Shown here piece after piece: positions 63,094 to 64,000 of a stretch of DNA of 64,000 nucleotides (positions within the stretch are counted from its first letter, which is position 1; every line of letters starts with the position of its first letter). A program made the position numbers and the translations under genes. Source of the stretch: Clostridium sp. BJN0013 (GTDB lineage: Bacteria; Bacillota; Clostridia; Clostridiales; Clostridiaceae). The stretch is taken from positions 1,426,001 to 1,490,000 of the forward strand of contig NZ_CP162495.1 of the NCBI RefSeq assembly GCF_040939125.1. The letters are read 5' to 3'. The notes beneath the pieces are model-generated. The model saw only the letters and a list, made by a program, of their open reading frames with translations. It made no database searches and was not told where the DNA came from.

Positions 63094-64000
63094 ATGGATA
63101 TAAATTCAATTGAAATAAAAAAGGAAATAGACAGGGTTTTTAATCTTCAGGTAAATAATAAATGGAAATTAAGAAGAAGTAGTGCCAGGGACAGAATTAA
63201 AAAATTAAAGATGCTAAAGAGCTATATAATAAATTATATGGAAGAGATTGAAAAGGCACTGTATGATGATTTTAAAAAGCCAGAAGAAGAGGTGCTTTCG
63301 ACAGAAATTTATCCTGTTATATCGGAGATTAAGCATGCCATAAAAAATTTACATAAATGGATGAAAGACAAAAAAGTAAAGACTCCTATTGCTTATTTTG
63401 GAGCTGTATGCAAAATAAGATATGAATCAAAAGGTGTTTCTCTAATAATTTCCCCTTGGAATTTTCCATTTCAACTGGCTGTATCACCACTTGTCTCTGC
63501 CATTGCAGCAGGAAATTGTGTAATATTAAAACCTTCAGAGTACGCACCTTTTACCGCAGAATGTATAAAAAAAATACTTTCTTGTATGTTTGAAGAGAAC
63601 GAAGTAGCTGTATTTCAAGGAGACTATAGAATTTCTAAGATGCTTCTGGAAAAACCTTTTGAAAATATATTTTTTACGGGAAGTCCTCCTGTGGGAAAAA
63701 TGGTTATGGAAGCTGCCTCTAAAAATCTTGCCACTGTTACATTGGAACTGGGAGGAAAATCTCCAGTAATAATTCATCCATCTGCAGATTTGGATGAAGC
63801 TGCCAGAAGGATAGTCTGGGGCAAATGTCTAAATGCAGGTCAAATATGTGTAGCCCCTGATTATTTACTAATCCCACAAGATAAGGAAGAAGTATTTGTT
63901 GAACTGACAATTAAATATATTATTCAGTATTATGGTACTTTGGAAAAAGATATGGAGAATTTAAAATATTCTAGAATAATTACAAGAGGACATTTTTTAA
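63094..64000 (+). CDS. Aldehyde dehydrogenase (class 3-like), C-terminus outside window
   Basis: The first 302 codons are in the window. Motifs are those of NAD(P)-dependent aldehyde dehydrogenases of the short ALDH3/YwdH type: ISPWNFPFQLAVSP, ILKPSEYAP, FFTGSPPVGK, the catalytic glutamate in LELGGKSP and the catalytic cysteine in NAGQICVAPDY. It would oxidise fatty or aromatic aldehydes to acids. The ATG follows GAAGGTG. Repeat copy D lies in its leader region. Confidence 0.92.
   Translation, partial: MDINSIEIKKEIDRVFNLQVNNKWKLRRSSARDRIKKLKMLKSYIINYMEEIEKALYDDFKKPEEEVLSTEIYPVISEIKHAIKNLHKWMKDKKVKTPIAYFGAVCKIRYESKGVSLIISPWNFPFQLAVSPLVSAIAAGNCVILKPSEYAPFTAECIKKILSCMFEENEVAVFQGDYRISKMLLEKPFENIFFTGSPPVGKMVMEAASKNLATVTLELGGKSPVIIHPSADLDEAARRIVWGKCLNAGQICVAPDYLLIPQDKEEVFVELTIKYIIQYYGTLEKDMENLKYSRIITRGHFL

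Noticed and set aside
1-64000. CRISPR arrays, tRNA or rRNA genes, prophage structural genes
   Set aside because: No regularly spaced repeats, cloverleaf or rRNA sequence, or capsid/tail genes were seen on either strand.

Overview
The window looks like the chromosome of a low-GC, anaerobic, spore-former-type Firmicute, most likely a Clostridium sensu stricto. This rests on strongly AT-rich DNA, AGGAGG-type ribosome binding sites with several TTG/GTG starts, a CpI-type monomeric [FeFe]-hydrogenase, a CIRCE-controlled htpG, BioY, DUF6323/DUF6179-like proteins and the AmmeMemoRadiSam pair. The species cannot be fixed from the sequence alone.

Layout. 1-2.8 kb: a TetR gene start with a large palindromic operator, a PadR regulator plus HAAS-type membrane protein pair, an EamA exporter and a truncated TetR gene. 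2.9-7.5 kb: polysaccharide deacetylase, an XRE regulator with a small membrane protein, YitT, a decayed lipoyl/dihydrolipoamide dehydrogenase gene and an SGNH esterase. 7.5-14.5 kb: a Dam-like methyltransferase, then a mobile-element graveyard (an IS982 remnant, an IS5-family copy inserted in an ABC permease gene, an IS110 remnant) around a second PadR-HAAS pair with an ABC exporter. 14.5-18.5 kb: subtilase remnant, PBP2 and an AEC carrier. 18.9-23.5 kb: a KimA-like K+ importer with a KdpD/KdpE-like two-component system. 23.7-33.7 kb: homocysteine methyltransferase, DUF503, [FeFe]-hydrogenase, MFS exporter, three polyphosphate-type (Ppx/GppA and HD) genes of which two are broken, bioY-DUF1284 behind BirA-like sites, and a DUF1186 protein. 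33.8-40.9 kb: CopA with a long leader, a BlaI/BlaR1-like pair whose sensor part is FG-GAP/TPR-like, and an EAL-CBS-GGDEF protein.

41.4-50.4 kb is the most unusual segment. It holds a P2-type ATPase with an N-terminal HMA-like domain lacking CxxC, and a divergent run of small membrane or coiled-coil proteins. That run includes a 420-aa protein that aligns with the core of a P-type ATPase but has lost its catalytic motifs, and a 718-aa P1B-like ATPase that keeps DKTGT and GDGxND but has TGQ in place of TGE and CPE in place of CPC. It reads as one metal/cation-handling locus in which active and apparently dead P-type ATPase modules are encoded together.

50.5-64 kb: a MocR regulator with LysE exporter, DsrE-like protein, AmmeMemoRadiSam pair, D-lactate dehydrogenase-type enzyme, DUF6323-DUF6179 pair, htpG with promoter and CIRCE, a broken Fsr-type MFS gene, an EamA exporter and the start of an aldehyde dehydrogenase.

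A dispersed repeat family (four copies: about 4.1, 24.9, 36.1 and 62.9 kb) with a conserved terminal hairpin sits just 5' of genes, in the same orientation as the gene that follows. No tRNA, rRNA or CRISPR array was seen.
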